Shown here one piece after another: positions 11,118-19,365 of a DNA stretch of 46,761 nucleotides (the stretch's first letter is position 1; each line of letters begins with the position of its first letter). The position numbers and the translations under genes were made by a program. Below the pieces are notes generated by a model. That model did not search any database. It worked only from the letters and a program-made list of their open reading frames with translations, and had not been told where the DNA came from. Location of the stretch: assembly GCA_944386555.1 (NCBI GenBank), contig CALXBN010000002.1, positions 1-46,761 on the forward strand. Direction: 5' to 3'. The stretch comes from an uncultured Ruthenibacterium sp. Lineage in GTDB: Bacteria > Bacillota > Clostridia > Oscillospirales > Ruminococcaceae.

Positions 11118-12323
11118 TCAGCGGGCCAGGTCGGCGGCCAGGGCCTCGGCCAGGGCGTCCAGACGGGCCAGGTTGTCCGCGTCCAGGGCGCTTTTCAGCG
11201 TCACCACCGGCTGCAGCACGGTCATGTTCTTCATGGCCGCCAGCATCTCCTCCATCTTTTTGGCGCTCACGGGCGCCCAGCTGCCGTTGCCAATCAGGCC
11301 CACGGTGCGGCTGTTCAGCGCCAGGGCCTGCATGTCGTGCAGGAAATTGGCCATGGCCGGGTACAGGCCGTTGTTGTAGGTGGGCGCGGCCAGCACCAGG
11401 TGGCTGCAGCGGAACACCTCGCCGATCAGTTCCGACACATGGGTGCCGGACACATCGTGCAGCCGGATGTTCTTCACGCCCTTCTCGCCCAGGCGCGCGG
11501 CCAGGATATTGGCGGCGTTTTCGGTGTTGCCGTACATCGAGGCGTACAGCACGGCCACGGCCCGCTCCTCGGGCTCGTAGCGGCTCCATTTGTCATAGGT
11601 TTCCAGCAGCCAGGGGATGTTGCTGCGCCACACCGGCCCGTGCAGCGGGCAGATGGTTTTCACGTCCACCCCGGCCAGCTTTTTCAGGGCCGCCTGCACC
11701 GGCGCACCGTACTTGCCCACAATATTGCCGTAGTACCGGCGGGCATCATCCATCCAGGCGGCATCGAAGGTGATCTCATCGTCGAACAGGTTGCCGTTCA
11801 GCGCGCCGAAGGTGCCGAAGGCGTCGGCGGAGAACAGCAGCTTTTCGCTGTCCTCGTAGGCCATCATCACCTCGGGCCAATGCACCATGGGCGCGAACAC
11901 GAAGTGCAGGGTATGCTTGCCCAGGCACAGGGTGTCGTTCTCCTTCACTTCCACCCTGCGGGCGGCGAAATCGTCGCCGTAGAACTGGCGGATGAGGGCG
12001 AACGTCTTGGCGTTGCCCACCACCTTCATCGCAGGATAGCGGGCCGCCAGCTGCTCAATGCAGGCGCAGTGGTCCGGCTCCATGTGGTTCACCACCAGGT
12101 AATCCAGGCTGCGCCCGTCCAGGGTGTGGGCCACGTTTTCCAGGTACTGACGGGTGACGGCGGCGTCCACGGTGTCCAGCACGGCGGTTTTTTCATCCAG
12201 GATCAGATAGGAATTGTACGAGACGCCCCGGGGGATGGGGAACAGGTTTTCAAACAGGGCCAGGCGGCGGTCTTCTGCGCCCACCCAGGTGACGGAATCG
12301 GTTACTTTGCGTGTGCAGTACAT
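11118..12323 (-). CDS. A-type flavodiiron protein (FprA family)
   Basis: Cytosolic oxygen or nitric-oxide reductase that protects anaerobes by reducing O2 to water or NO to N2O. The metallo-beta-lactamase-like domain (1-250) carries the diiron ligands: HMEPDH at 80-85, His148, Asp167, His228. The flavodoxin domain (about 256-395) opens with LYASMYGNTENAA for FMN binding. The 401-residue length fits class A with no rubredoxin fused. AAAGGAGC precedes ATG 12323. It follows the ZIP transporter gene by 64 bp without a visible promoter or terminator, so the two are probably co-transcribed. The electron donor is not encoded nearby. Confidence 0.93.
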   Translation of the reverse strand: MYCTRKVTDSVTWVGAEDRRLALFENLFPIPRGVSYNSYLILDEKTAVLDTVDAAVTRQYLENVAHTLDGRSLDYLVVNHMEPDHCACIEQLAARYPAMKVVGNAKTFALIRQFYGDDFAARRVEVKENDTLCLGKHTLHFVFAPMVHWPEVMMAYEDSEKLLFSADAFGTFGALNGNLFDDEITFDAAWMDDARRYYGNIVGKYGAPVQAALKKLAGVDVKTICPLHGPVWRSNIPWLLETYDKWSRYEPEERAVAVLYASMYGNTENAANILAARLGEKGVKNIRLHDVSGTHVSELIGEVFRCSHLVLAAPTYNNGLYPAMANFLHDMQALALNSRTVGLIGNGSWAPVSAKKMEEMLAAMKNMTVLQPVVTLKSALDADNLARLDALAEALAADLAR

Positions 12324-12387
12324 GGAATGCTCCTTTCAAATGATGCGGTCAAACAGTGCGGGGCTTTCCCGGCGGGCGCGGCTTGCC

Positions 12388-13170
12388 TCAGCCCAGGGCC
12401 ACGTCCAGGGTCATCATCAGGGTAAAGCCCGCGGCGAACAGCAGCGTGCCGATGTTGGAATGGGCGCCCGCGCTCATCTCGGGGATCAGCTCCTCCACCA
12501 CCACATAGATCATGGCGCCGGCGGCGAAGGCCAGCAGGTAGGGCAAAACGGGCACCACCAGCCCCGCGGCCAGGATAGTCAGCAGCGCGCCCAGGGGTTC
12601 CACCGCGCCGGAGGCCGCCCCGTACAGGAATGCCCGCCCCTTGGATACGCCCTCTGCTTTCAGCGGCATGCTGATGATGGCGCCCTCGGGGAAATTCTGG
12701 ATGGCGATACCCAGGCTGAGCGCCAGCGCCGCCGCCGCAGTGATGCCGGCCTCGCCGGTGACAAGGCCCGCGTACACCACGCCCACGGCCATGCCCTCGG
12801 GGATGTTGTGCAGCGTCACCGCCAGCACCAGCATGGTGGTGCGCTGCAGGCGGCTGGCCGGGCCCTCGGCCTGCTGGCTGCCCATGTGCAGATGGGGGAT
12901 CAGATGGTCCAGCGCCAGCAGGAACAGCACGCCGGCCCAAAAGCCCGCCGCAGCGGGCACAAAGGCCCAGGTGCCCATGGCGGCAGCCTGCTCCATGGCG
13001 GGGATCAGCAGGCTCCACACCGAGGCGGCCACCATCACCCCGGCGGCGAAGCCCGTCAGGGCCCGCTGCACCAGCGGGTTCAAACGGTTTTTCAGAAACA
13101 GGACACATCCGGACCCCAGGGCCGTGCCCAGGAACGGGATCAGGATGCCTTGCCAGACTTGTGCAGTCAT
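12388..13170 (-). CDS. ZIP-family metal cation transporter
   Basis: Inner-membrane importer of Zn2+, Fe2+ or similar divalent metals. It has about eight hydrophobic segments, HNIPEGMAVGV in the metal site of TM4 and QNFPEGAIISMPL in TM5, as in GufA/ZupT-type ZIPs. A variable loop before TM4 contains HLHMG. I use ATG 13170 (260 residues), 6 nt after GAGG. ATG 13173 and GTG 13182 lie too close to that site. It is the first gene of an operon with the flavodiiron protein, so it may feed iron to the diiron enzyme; that link is inference. An 80-90 nt leader precedes it. Confidence 0.9.
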   Translation of the reverse strand: MTAQVWQGILIPFLGTALGSGCVLFLKNRLNPLVQRALTGFAAGVMVAASVWSLLIPAMEQAAAMGTWAFVPAAAGFWAGVLFLLALDHLIPHLHMGSQQAEGPASRLQRTTMLVLAVTLHNIPEGMAVGVVYAGLVTGEAGITAAAALALSLGIAIQNFPEGAIISMPLKAEGVSKGRAFLYGAASGAVEPLGALLTILAAGLVVPVLPYLLAFAAGAMIYVVVEELIPEMSAGAHSNIGTLLFAAGFTLMMTLDVALG

Positions 13171-13262
13171 CATCAACCTCACTTTCTGTGGGGCAGCATA
13201 CAGGCCCGGCGGCAGCCCGCCGCACAGGCAGGGGAATTGTTAGTACCTGCGAACCACAGGAC
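13171..13262 (-). promoter_or_regulatory. Possible structured leader of the ZIP operon
   Basis: The leader between the promoter and the ribosome site is closed by CTGTGG (13259-13254) pairing with CCACAG (13190-13185). It holds an inner GGCGG/CCGCC hairpin. No conserved NiCo or manganese riboswitch motif is seen. Confidence 0.3.
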
Positions 13263-13291
13263 ATTATAGCACATCCTCCGCCTGTTCTCAA
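13263..13291 (-). promoter_or_regulatory. Promoter of the ZIP-flavodiiron operon
   Basis: Read leftward: -35 TTGAGA (13291-13286), 17-bp spacer, perfect -10 TATAAT (13268-13263). Confidence 0.85.
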
Positions 13292-13313
13292 GCGCACCGG
13301 GCCGGTTTTTCCG

Positions 13314-13347
13314 CAAAAAGCCGCACCGGTACAGGCGCTCCGGCGGC
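13314..13347 (-). terminator. Weak terminator candidate of the glycan locus
   Basis: Arms GCCGC/GCGGC with a self-pairing loop, followed by TTTTTGC in the leftward direction, 33 bp after the last gene of the locus. Confidence 0.4.
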
Positions 13348-13379
13348 AGGGCGGGCCTCCCCGGGGCTGCGGCGGGCCC

Positions 13380-14063
13380 TCAGGCCCCGCCGCCCCGCCG
13401 GTGGGCCGCCAGGGCGAAGCGGGCCAGCGGGATATCCGCAGGCAGGCACTGCACCTGCAGGCCCGGGCGGCTGTGCAGATAGCCGTACAGCCGGGGGCTG
13501 TGCAGGCTGTTCAGCGCCAGGGTAGCCGCCTGGGTTCCGGAAAGCGGCGCCGCAGCCGCCCGGGCCGCCAGAAAAGCGCACAGCCCGTCGTCCCCCGGCG
13601 CTGCGGCAAACCGCCGCACGGTAAGCCCCGGGCCCAGGGGGATCACATCCTCCGGGAAGGCATCCCGCTGCCAGGCGGGCGCCTCCTGTTCCGCCGGGCC
13701 GGCCGGCGATTCCCCCGCCCGCTCCGGCGGCACATCCCGCAGCAGTTCTTCATCTGCCGGCGCCCCGGGGCACAGGGCGGCCGGGCCCGGGCCCGCCGGG
13801 CCGGGCCAGGGGGCGTCGGCGGGCAGGGCCGTGGTGGCCAGGATCTCCACCTGCCGCCCCGCGGCCCGGGCCTCATCCACGGCCCGGGCCAAAGCCGCCA
13901 TGCGGGCCAGATGGCCCCGTGCCCAGCCGCCGCCTGTGCGGCCCGCCCGCGCCAGGGCCCATGCCTCCCGGCTGAACCAGGGCGTCACGACGGCCAGGGG
14001 CACAAGGGCCGCATCCGGGGCCTCCCGCCCTTTGGAACAATGGTTTTTTATCTCGTCACACAT
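13380..14063 (-). CDS. Unknown protein with a GT-B-like N-terminal start
   Basis: A 227-residue protein I do not recognise as a whole. Residues 20-80 (LAVVTPWFSREAW...GHLARMAALARAVDEARAAGRQVEILATTA) look like the first beta-alpha units of a GT4-type glycosyltransferase. The sugar-nucleotide half of such an enzyme is missing. The middle (90-140) is Pro/Ala/Gly-rich, and the last third contains NSLHSPRLYGYLHSRPG. ATG 14063 overlaps the end of the preceding glycosyltransferase by 8 bp and has GAGGAGG upstream, so it is a real, coupled last gene of the locus. It could be a degenerate transferase or a partner protein. Confidence 0.72.
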   Translation of the reverse strand: MCDEIKNHCSKGREAPDAALVPLAVVTPWFSREAWALARAGRTGGGWARGHLARMAALARAVDEARAAGRQVEILATTALPADAPWPGPAGPGPAALCPGAPADEELLRDVPPERAGESPAGPAEQEAPAWQRDAFPEDVIPLGPGLTVRRFAAAPGDDGLCAFLAARAAAAPLSGTQAATLALNSLHSPRLYGYLHSRPGLQVQCLPADIPLARFALAAHRRGGGA

Positions 14064-15291
14064 GGCCCTGCGCCTCCTCTTCCGTGCCCCGGGGCGGGGC
14101 GGCCACCGCGTCCATCAGCCTCTCCAGCCGCGCCAGGATCCCGTCCCAGCGGTAATATCGGTCCACATAGGCGGGGCCGGCGTCCCCCAGCTGCCGGCGC
14201 AGCGCACCGTCGGAAAACAGCCGCCCCAGCATGGCCAGGCATCCGCCGTCGCTGTGATACCACAGGCCCGCGCAGCTTTTGCGGCAGTGGCTTTCCAGCA
14301 CCGGGCACCCGCCGTTCACCAGCACGGGCACCGCCAGGGCCAGCGCCTCCAGCACCACGATGGACAAGCTCTCGTACCGGCTGGGCAGCCACAGGAAATC
14401 CGCCCCGGCGATGCCGCTGTACTTGTCCTCCTCGCTGACAAAGCCCAGGGCCCGCACCGAAGGGTCCCGGGGGACGGGCATGATGGATTTGCCCATCAGC
14501 ACCAGGGTGCCCGGCCCGCCGGCGGCTTTGTAGGCCGCCCACTGGCGGAACATCTCGTCGCAGCACTTGCCCACCTCGATGCGCCCCACATACACCGCAT
14601 AGGGCCCGGTGATGCCGTATTTTTCACGGAAGGCGCCGGGCCGGACGGCCCCGGCGCCGGGCAGCTCCACCCCTGCCCCGCCCACCATATCCAGCCGGGA
14701 CACATCGGGGAAAAGCCGGCGCACCAGGGCCTGCTCGTCCGGGGTGAGGTAGCACAGGGCCCGGGCTTTGCGGAACAATTCCCCGTAAATGGGCATATGG
14801 ATGGGCCCTTCGTCATGGGCCATGGGCAGCAGGATGCTTTTGGCCGCCACCGCCGGCAGGCCGTACACCGTGAGGAAGTACAGGTACGGCCCCAGCAGAA
14901 AAGCGTCAAAATCATCCCGATGGGCCTGCAGCCAGCCGATCAGATCCAGGCATACCGGCCCCTGTTCCCACACCCAGCGGGCCTGGCCGGCGGCATCCCG
15001 GGCCAGGGCTCCGGCGGTAAAACGGTCGTTCTGCGCCAGGAACTGCTCCACGTCACGGGGCACATCCACCGAAAAGCGCAGTACCCGCACCGGGCCGTCC
15101 CAGGCCTGGCCGGCGGGATACACGTCCTCCCAGGACAGGTAGTCCTCGGCCCGGGTGGTGGCCACGGTGACATCGCATCGGGCGGAAAGCTTGTGGGCCA
15201 GCTGGCGCATCAGCACTTCGGCGCCGCCGTTTACCCGGGGGCCGTAGCGCTGGGTGACGATGCACACCCGCCGGCGCGCCGGGGCCGTCAC
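14056..15291 (-). CDS. GT-B glycosyltransferase (GT4-like)
   Basis: Transfers a sugar to a surface-glycan or lipid acceptor at the cytoplasmic membrane. The acceptor domain starts RVCIVTQRYGPRVNGGAEVL. The donor domain includes YAVYVGRIEVGKCCDEM and the PSRYESLSIVVLEALALAVPVLV segment with the family's E-x7-E pattern. I start it at GTG 15291, overlapping the upstream stop as GTGA and preceded by GGAGGGG, giving 411 residues. A longer open frame to 15585 would overlap the whole end of the neighbour. Third gene of a tightly overlapping operon; donor and acceptor cannot be told. Confidence 0.88.
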   Translation of the reverse strand: MTAPARRRVCIVTQRYGPRVNGGAEVLMRQLAHKLSARCDVTVATTRAEDYLSWEDVYPAGQAWDGPVRVLRFSVDVPRDVEQFLAQNDRFTAGALARDAAGQARWVWEQGPVCLDLIGWLQAHRDDFDAFLLGPYLYFLTVYGLPAVAAKSILLPMAHDEGPIHMPIYGELFRKARALCYLTPDEQALVRRLFPDVSRLDMVGGAGVELPGAGAVRPGAFREKYGITGPYAVYVGRIEVGKCCDEMFRQWAAYKAAGGPGTLVLMGKSIMPVPRDPSVRALGFVSEEDKYSGIAGADFLWLPSRYESLSIVVLEALALAVPVLVNGGCPVLESHCRKSCAGLWYHSDGGCLAMLGRLFSDGALRRQLGDAGPAYVDRYYRWDGILARLERLMDAVAAPPRGTEEEAQGHV

Positions 15292-16370
15292 AGGGCCCCT
15301 CCGCAGAAGGCTGTCAAAAGCTGCCAGAACCGCTGCCCCACGGCCCGGGGGGCAAAGTCCGCCAGGCGGCGGGCCTGGGCCGCCAGCACCCGGGCCCGCA
15401 GCGCGCTGTCGGTGGCAGCGCGGTGCACCGCGGCGGCGGCCAGGGCGGCATCCCGCCGGGGCAGCAGCAGCCCCGCGCCGCCCAGGGTCTCGGCCACCGC
15501 GCCGCCGGGGCAGGCCACAATGGGCACGCCGAAGTACATGGCCTCGGCCAGGGGCACGCAGAAGCCCTCGTGGGCGCTCATGCACAAAAACACATCCGCC
15601 ATGCGGTAAAACGCCAGCACCTGGGCAAAGGGGATGTGGCCGGTGAACACCACATTCTGTGCGCCCGCAGCGGCCACAGCGTTCTGCAGGCCCCGGTAGT
15701 AATCATCCCCGGCGCCCCCGTGCCCCCCCAGCAGGATCAGCCGGCTGTCCGGCTGGAAGCGGCGCTGGTAGAGGGCAAAAGCGGCGATCACGTCCTCCTG
15801 GCGCTTGTTGGGGGCGATGCGCCCGGTGAACAGCACGTTCACCTTCCCGTCCCGGTACAGCGCCTGCACGCCCTCGTCCGGTGCGGCATCATAATCGGAA
15901 AAGGGGATCAAAATGGGCAGAATGTCCATGGGGCAGGTCCAGCCCATGGCACGCAGATCCTCCAAATTGTACGCGGAATCGGCCAGGGCGTAGTCGAACA
16001 CGCCCGCCAGGGCCCGGGCCTGGCGCCGGCCCTGGGCCGTCAGGCGGTAGGCCATGGGGTTCGATGTGAGGAAGTATTCCGGCGGGGTGATGTTGTGGTA
16101 GATGCACACCTTGCGGCAGGCGTAGTCGGCCAGGCGGTCGTTCAGTTCGCTTCCGGTGGAGAGATGGTACAAAAGTACATCCCCCGCCACCGGCGTGGGC
16201 ATGGCAGATACCGGCCGCACCAGGCCCTGGGCGTCCAGGCCGGCGCTCCAGCGCTCGGCGTAAATCTGGCTGTACACGCCCTTTTCGGCCAGCAAATTGC
16301 GCAGGGCCACGGCGTCGTTGCTCACCGCGTCCCCTGCCGCCAGGGTGGGCAGCAGCTGAAAGACCCTCAT
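15288..16370 (-). CDS. GT4-family glycosyltransferase
   Basis: Retaining GT-B glycosyltransferase of 360 residues. The N-terminus MRVFQLLPTLAAGDAVSNDA carries the acceptor-side fold. The donor side has VNVLFTGRIAPNKRQEDVIAAF and AHEGFCVPLAEAMYFGVPIVA with the E-x7-E motif, followed by GGAVAE. The start ATG 16370 overlaps the stop of the upstream gene as ATGA, with GGAGGTG 4 nt upstream of the ATG. The GDAVSND element is typical of group-1 enzymes in exopolysaccharide loci. Second gene of the leftward operon, coupled on both sides. Confidence 0.92.
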   Translation of the reverse strand: MRVFQLLPTLAAGDAVSNDAVALRNLLAEKGVYSQIYAERWSAGLDAQGLVRPVSAMPTPVAGDVLLYHLSTGSELNDRLADYACRKVCIYHNITPPEYFLTSNPMAYRLTAQGRRQARALAGVFDYALADSAYNLEDLRAMGWTCPMDILPILIPFSDYDAAPDEGVQALYRDGKVNVLFTGRIAPNKRQEDVIAAFALYQRRFQPDSRLILLGGHGGAGDDYYRGLQNAVAAAGAQNVVFTGHIPFAQVLAFYRMADVFLCMSAHEGFCVPLAEAMYFGVPIVACPGGAVAETLGGAGLLLPRRDAALAAAAVHRAATDSALRARVLAAQARRLADFAPRAVGQRFWQLLTAFCGGAL

Positions 16371-16924
16371 GGCGCACCTCCCGCCAGGTGTTTTTCCACG
16401 GCGTCCAGCCGCCGGGCCATGGCCTCGTTTTCCTCCCGCAGGGCGGCGCACTCCTCCTGCAGCAAACGCACCGCCTTGGCGCCGTCGCCGTTGGCCTGGT
16501 ACAGGGCCTGGCGCAGGGCGCTGTCAAACAGCTGGCGGTCGGTGTTCTGCACATCCTCCACGAAGGCGCCCAGCTCGTTCAGGGCGGCGGCGGTGCGCTC
16601 GTTGAAGCGATTCTGGGCAGCCCGGCTGGGGGCGCTGTAAAAGCGGATGAGCTTGCGCACCACCCGCTGTACCAGCCCTTTCAGCCCCCCGGCCGTCAGG
16701 GGGCCCTCGGCGGGCACGTTCCACAGGGCGGTGGTGGCGGCGGTCTCGTCGGCGTAGGCGGCGGCGTTGAACCGGCCCGTATACCGGGGCGCGGCGGGCG
16801 TTTCGGCGCCGGGGGCCGGCGCCGGGGCGGCCATGGGCTCGCCGGGGCCGGGGGCGTCATCCGCCAGCGGCGCAGCCTGGGCCTCCAGCTGGGCCACCAG
16901 CCGTTCCAGTTCTTCCTGTTCCAT
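16367..16924 (-). CDS. Coiled-coil protein of the glycan locus
   Basis: A 185-residue soluble protein with no enzymatic motif. Residues 1-20 form a Glu-rich helix, 25-60 are Pro/Ala-rich, about 75-105 read LKGLVQRVVRKLIRFYSAPSRA and QNRFNERTAAALNEL, and the end (about 135-180) is a coiled coil (LLQEECAALREENEAMARRLDAVEKHL). The basic RKLIRFY plus QNRFN region recalls non-catalytic parts of methyltransferase-like proteins found beside glycosyltransferases. The start is ATG 16924, 6 nt after GAGGTG. As first gene of the operon it may scaffold or measure chain length; that is speculation. Confidence 0.78.
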   Translation of the reverse strand: MEQEELERLVAQLEAQAAPLADDAPGPGEPMAAPAPAPGAETPAAPRYTGRFNAAAYADETAATTALWNVPAEGPLTAGGLKGLVQRVVRKLIRFYSAPSRAAQNRFNERTAAALNELGAFVEDVQNTDRQLFDSALRQALYQANGDGAKAVRLLQEECAALREENEAMARRLDAVEKHLAGGAP

Positions 16925-16949
16925 CTGATTCACCTCACTGCAGGCGCGG

Positions 16950-16978
16950 TTTACAAACCCCGCCTGCGACTATATAAT
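16950..16978 (+). promoter_or_regulatory. Promoter of the GT2 gene
   Basis: -35 TTTACA (16950-16955), 17-bp spacer, perfect -10 TATAAT (16973-16978). Transcription would start near 16985, giving a roughly 180-nt leader that contains the repeat at 17055-17160. Confidence 0.75.
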
Positions 16979-16980
16979 AT

Positions 16981-17010
16981 AGTATAACAGAAAAGGCAGG
17001 TTTTTTTCAA
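16981..17010 (-). promoter_or_regulatory. Promoter of the leftward glycan operon
   Basis: Read leftward: -35 TTGAAA (17010-17005), 18-bp spacer, -10 TATACT (16986-16981). Its -10 is two bases from the -10 of the rightward promoter, so the two compete for polymerase. Confidence 0.7.
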
Positions 17011-17054
17011 TCGGGCGCAGCACGGCGGGAACCGCGGGCAGCCGGGCGGGGCAA

Positions 17055-17160
17055 GGCCGCAGCAGGGGCGGGCGCCAAAGGCGGCCGGCCCCGGCGCGGC
17101 GATGTGCGGCGCGTACAGCCGCCCGATTGAAAAAGCTTTCTTTCAGGAAAGCGGGAGAGG
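17055..17160 (+). repeat. Leader repeat element, copy 1
   Basis: Shares, in order, GCCGCAGCAGGGGC, GCGCCAAAGGCGG, GCGGCGATG, GCCGCCCGAT and the hairpin GCTTTC-N6-GAAAGC (17135-17152) with copies at 25738 and 33902. It ends directly at the ribosome site of the GT2 gene. Here CAATCGGGCG (17008-17017) and CGCCCGATTG can also close the whole leader. Copy 1 lacks the terminator-like hairpin of the other two. Confidence 0.7.
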
Positions 17161-17167
17161 TGTTTTT

Positions 17168-18265
17168 ATGCAGTGCAAATTGACCGTGATCACCCCCGTT
17201 TACAACGCCGAAGGGCTGCTGCCCGCGGCGCTGGCGTCACTGCAGGCGCAGACGCTGGGGTTCGAGAACCTGTGCTGGCTGCTGGTGGACGACTGCTCCA
17301 CCGACGGCAGCCCGGCCCTGATGGCGCGCTGGGCGCAGCAGTATCCCAATGTGCGCGTGCTGCGCACGCCGTGCAACTCCGGCAGCGCTGCCGCCCCCCG
17401 GAACCTGGCGCTGGGGCAGGTGGATACGCCCTATGTGATGTTCCTGGACAACGACGACACCTTTGCCCCCGACGGCTGCCGCGCCCTGCTGGCAGCCCTG
17501 GAGGCCACGGGGGCCGATTTGGCCGGCGGCTACTTCCAGGACGTGGACGAGGCCGGCGCGCCGCTGAACGAGCGCAGCCCCAGCTGCGGGCAGATGGCCG
17601 ACCGGCTGCTGCGCCTGCCCGAAGAGCTGGAGGCCGCGTGCGCGGTGCAGAGCATCTTCTGGTGCAAAGCCTACCGCATGGACCTTATCCGCCAAAACGC
17701 CGTCACCTTCCCCGCCGACACCCTGATGGAGGACTCGGTGTTCTACGCCAAATACCTGACGGCCGCCCGCAGCTTTGCCTATACCGACGCCCTGGTGTAC
17801 CGCTTCCGCGCACGGGCGGGCAGCCTGTCGCGCACGGGCAGCGCCGATTACATGCTGTCCCGGGCGGCGGGGTACCGGCATCTGTTTGCCGTGTGCGCCG
17901 GCGCGCCGGCGCTGCTGCGGCACAACCTGGAAAACGTGGCCGCCCATTTCCTGCCCCTGGCCTTCACCGATGCCGTGCCCGCCGCCCGCCGCCCCGCGCT
18001 GATGCGCGCCTGGCGGCAGGTGGCCGCCTACAGCCTGGAGGCCGGGCTGTGTCCCGACGACCTGCTGCTGCGCCGGCTGATGGAACTGTGCGCCGCCGGC
18101 CGGGTGGACGCCGCCGTGGCCGTGGGCGAATTGCTGGCGCCCTGGCGCAGCGAGATCGCCCGGCGGGACGAGCTGTTCCTGGCTGCCGACCGCAACTGGA
18201 AGGCCGTGTGCGCCGAAAACGAAACACTGAAAGCCCGCCTGGCCGCCGCGCCCGCCGGGTGCTGA
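17168..18265 (+). CDS. Family 2 glycosyltransferase
   Basis: GT-A inverting glycosyltransferase of 365 residues. The first 110 residues are a clear GT2 start: LTVITPVYNAEGLLPAAL, VDDCSTDGSPALM, AAPRNLALGQVDTPYVMFLDNDDTF, the last holding the Asp motif for the metal-sugar nucleotide. The C-terminal half is helical and less conserved, as in enzymes that decorate wall or capsule glycans. The start is ATG 17168, 5 nt after GGGAGAGGTG. Longer in-frame starts would lie inside the leader repeat. Divergent from the two GT-B genes, so probably the same glycan, separately controlled. Confidence 0.92.
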   Translation: MQCKLTVITPVYNAEGLLPAALASLQAQTLGFENLCWLLVDDCSTDGSPALMARWAQQYPNVRVLRTPCNSGSAAAPRNLALGQVDTPYVMFLDNDDTFAPDGCRALLAALEATGADLAGGYFQDVDEAGAPLNERSPSCGQMADRLLRLPEELEAACAVQSIFWCKAYRMDLIRQNAVTFPADTLMEDSVFYAKYLTAARSFAYTDALVYRFRARAGSLSRTGSADYMLSRAAGYRHLFAVCAGAPALLRHNLENVAAHFLPLAFTDAVPAARRPALMRAWRQVAAYSLEAGLCPDDLLLRRLMELCAAGRVDAAVAVGELLAPWRSEIARRDELFLAADRNWKAVCAENETLKARLAAAPAGC

Positions 18266-18281
18266 CCCTGTTTTTGCCCCC

Positions 18282-18310
18282 TTGATTCCGGATGCTTTTT
18301 CCGATATAAT
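18282..18310 (+). promoter_or_regulatory. Promoter of the AEC transporter gene
   Basis: -35 TTGATT (18282-18287), 17-bp spacer, perfect -10 TATAAT (18305-18310). Confidence 0.85.
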
Positions 18311-18376
18311 GTCAATCGGCGCGCCCTGCGCCGGCTTCGGCCAATGGGCAGGCGGCGCGGGAAAGCGGGGATCCCA

Positions 18377-19306
18377 ATGGGCAACATGAATAACGCCCTG
18401 ACCCAGGCGGCAGTTTACCTGGCGCTGTTGGCGGCAGGCTACGGCTGCAAACGGGCGGGGCTGTTCCGGGTGGAGGATTCGGATTTCATCCGTTCGGCCA
18501 TCTTATACATCACCATGCCGGCGGTGGCCGTGAACGGCCTGGCGGAGCTGACGCTGCAGCCATCGTTCCTGTGGTGCTTTCTGGCGGGGCTGGCCGCCTG
18601 CGCGGTGCTGATCGCCATCGGCCTGCTGTCCAGCCGCCGCGCGCCGCTGGGCGACCGCCTGGCCTACCTGTTCAGCATGAGCAATTTCAATATCGGCAAT
18701 TTCGCCATCCCCTTTCTGACGGGGCTGGTGTCGGATGACGGTTTTGTGGCGCTGTGCCTGTTCGATATCGCCGTGGCCATCAGCCTGTACGGCGTGTGCT
18801 GCTCTCTGGCCGAAGGGCTGCGGGGGCGGAAGGGCGGCTTCTCGCTGAAGCTGCTGGCAGCCAAGCTGTTTACCTCCCCCGTCACCGACGCCTACCTGGT
18901 GATGCTGGCCCTGGCGGCGCTGGGCCTGCGGCTGCCGGGCCCGGTGCTGCGCCTGGCCCAGGTGGCCGCCAATGCCAACGCCTTTTTGGCCATGATCAGC
19001 ATCGGCATCCTGTTCGAATTCCGTTTCCGCCGGGAGGACCTGGGGGCCTTTGTCCGGTTCTTCCTGCTGCGGTACGGCACGGCCGTCGCCCTGGCCGCCG
19101 CGGTCATCCTGCTCCTGCCGCTGCCGGCGGATATCCGCCAGGCGGTGTGCGTGCTGCTGATGGCCCCGGTGGGCAGCGTGGGCCCGCTGCTCACCCGCAA
19201 CACCGGCGGCAACACCACCCTGGCCGCCCAGCTGAACTCCATCAGCATTCCCATCGGCATTGTGATGATGGTGCTGATGTACGCGGTGACAGGCGCCATG
19301 GCCTGA
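18377..19306 (+). CDS. AEC-family transporter
   Basis: Ten-helix membrane carrier of the auxin efflux carrier (AEC) family. Bacterial members move malate, other organic acids or small metabolites. Of 309 residues most are hydrophobic segments. FSMSNFNIGNFAIPFLTGL and the second-half MAPVGSVGPLLTRNTGGN are the broken-helix regions characteristic of the fold. The start is ATG 18377 after GCGGGGA; an ATG at 18344 lacks a ribosome site. Single gene with its own promoter and double terminator. The substrate cannot be told. Confidence 0.88.
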   Translation: MGNMNNALTQAAVYLALLAAGYGCKRAGLFRVEDSDFIRSAILYITMPAVAVNGLAELTLQPSFLWCFLAGLAACAVLIAIGLLSSRRAPLGDRLAYLFSMSNFNIGNFAIPFLTGLVSDDGFVALCLFDIAVAISLYGVCCSLAEGLRGRKGGFSLKLLAAKLFTSPVTDAYLVMLALAALGLRLPGPVLRLAQVAANANAFLAMISIGILFEFRFRREDLGAFVRFFLLRYGTAVALAAAVILLLPLPADIRQAVCVLLMAPVGSVGPLLTRNTGGNTTLAAQLNSISIPIGIVMMVLMYAVTGAMA

Positions 19307-19320
19307 AACCGCCCCTTGCA

Positions 19321-19345
19321 AAACGCCCTGCGGGGCGTTTTTGTT
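19321..19345. terminator. Bidirectional terminator
   Basis: Arms AAAACGCCC and GGGCGTTTT with a 4-nt loop serve both the AEC gene and the converging MerR gene. Confidence 0.85.
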
Positions 19346-19365
19346 TTTTACGGCTGCAGCCCCGC

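Noticed and set aside
13171..13262. NiCo or Mn2+ riboswitch before the ZIP gene
   Set aside because: Neither conserved core sequence is present; only a short closing helix is seen.
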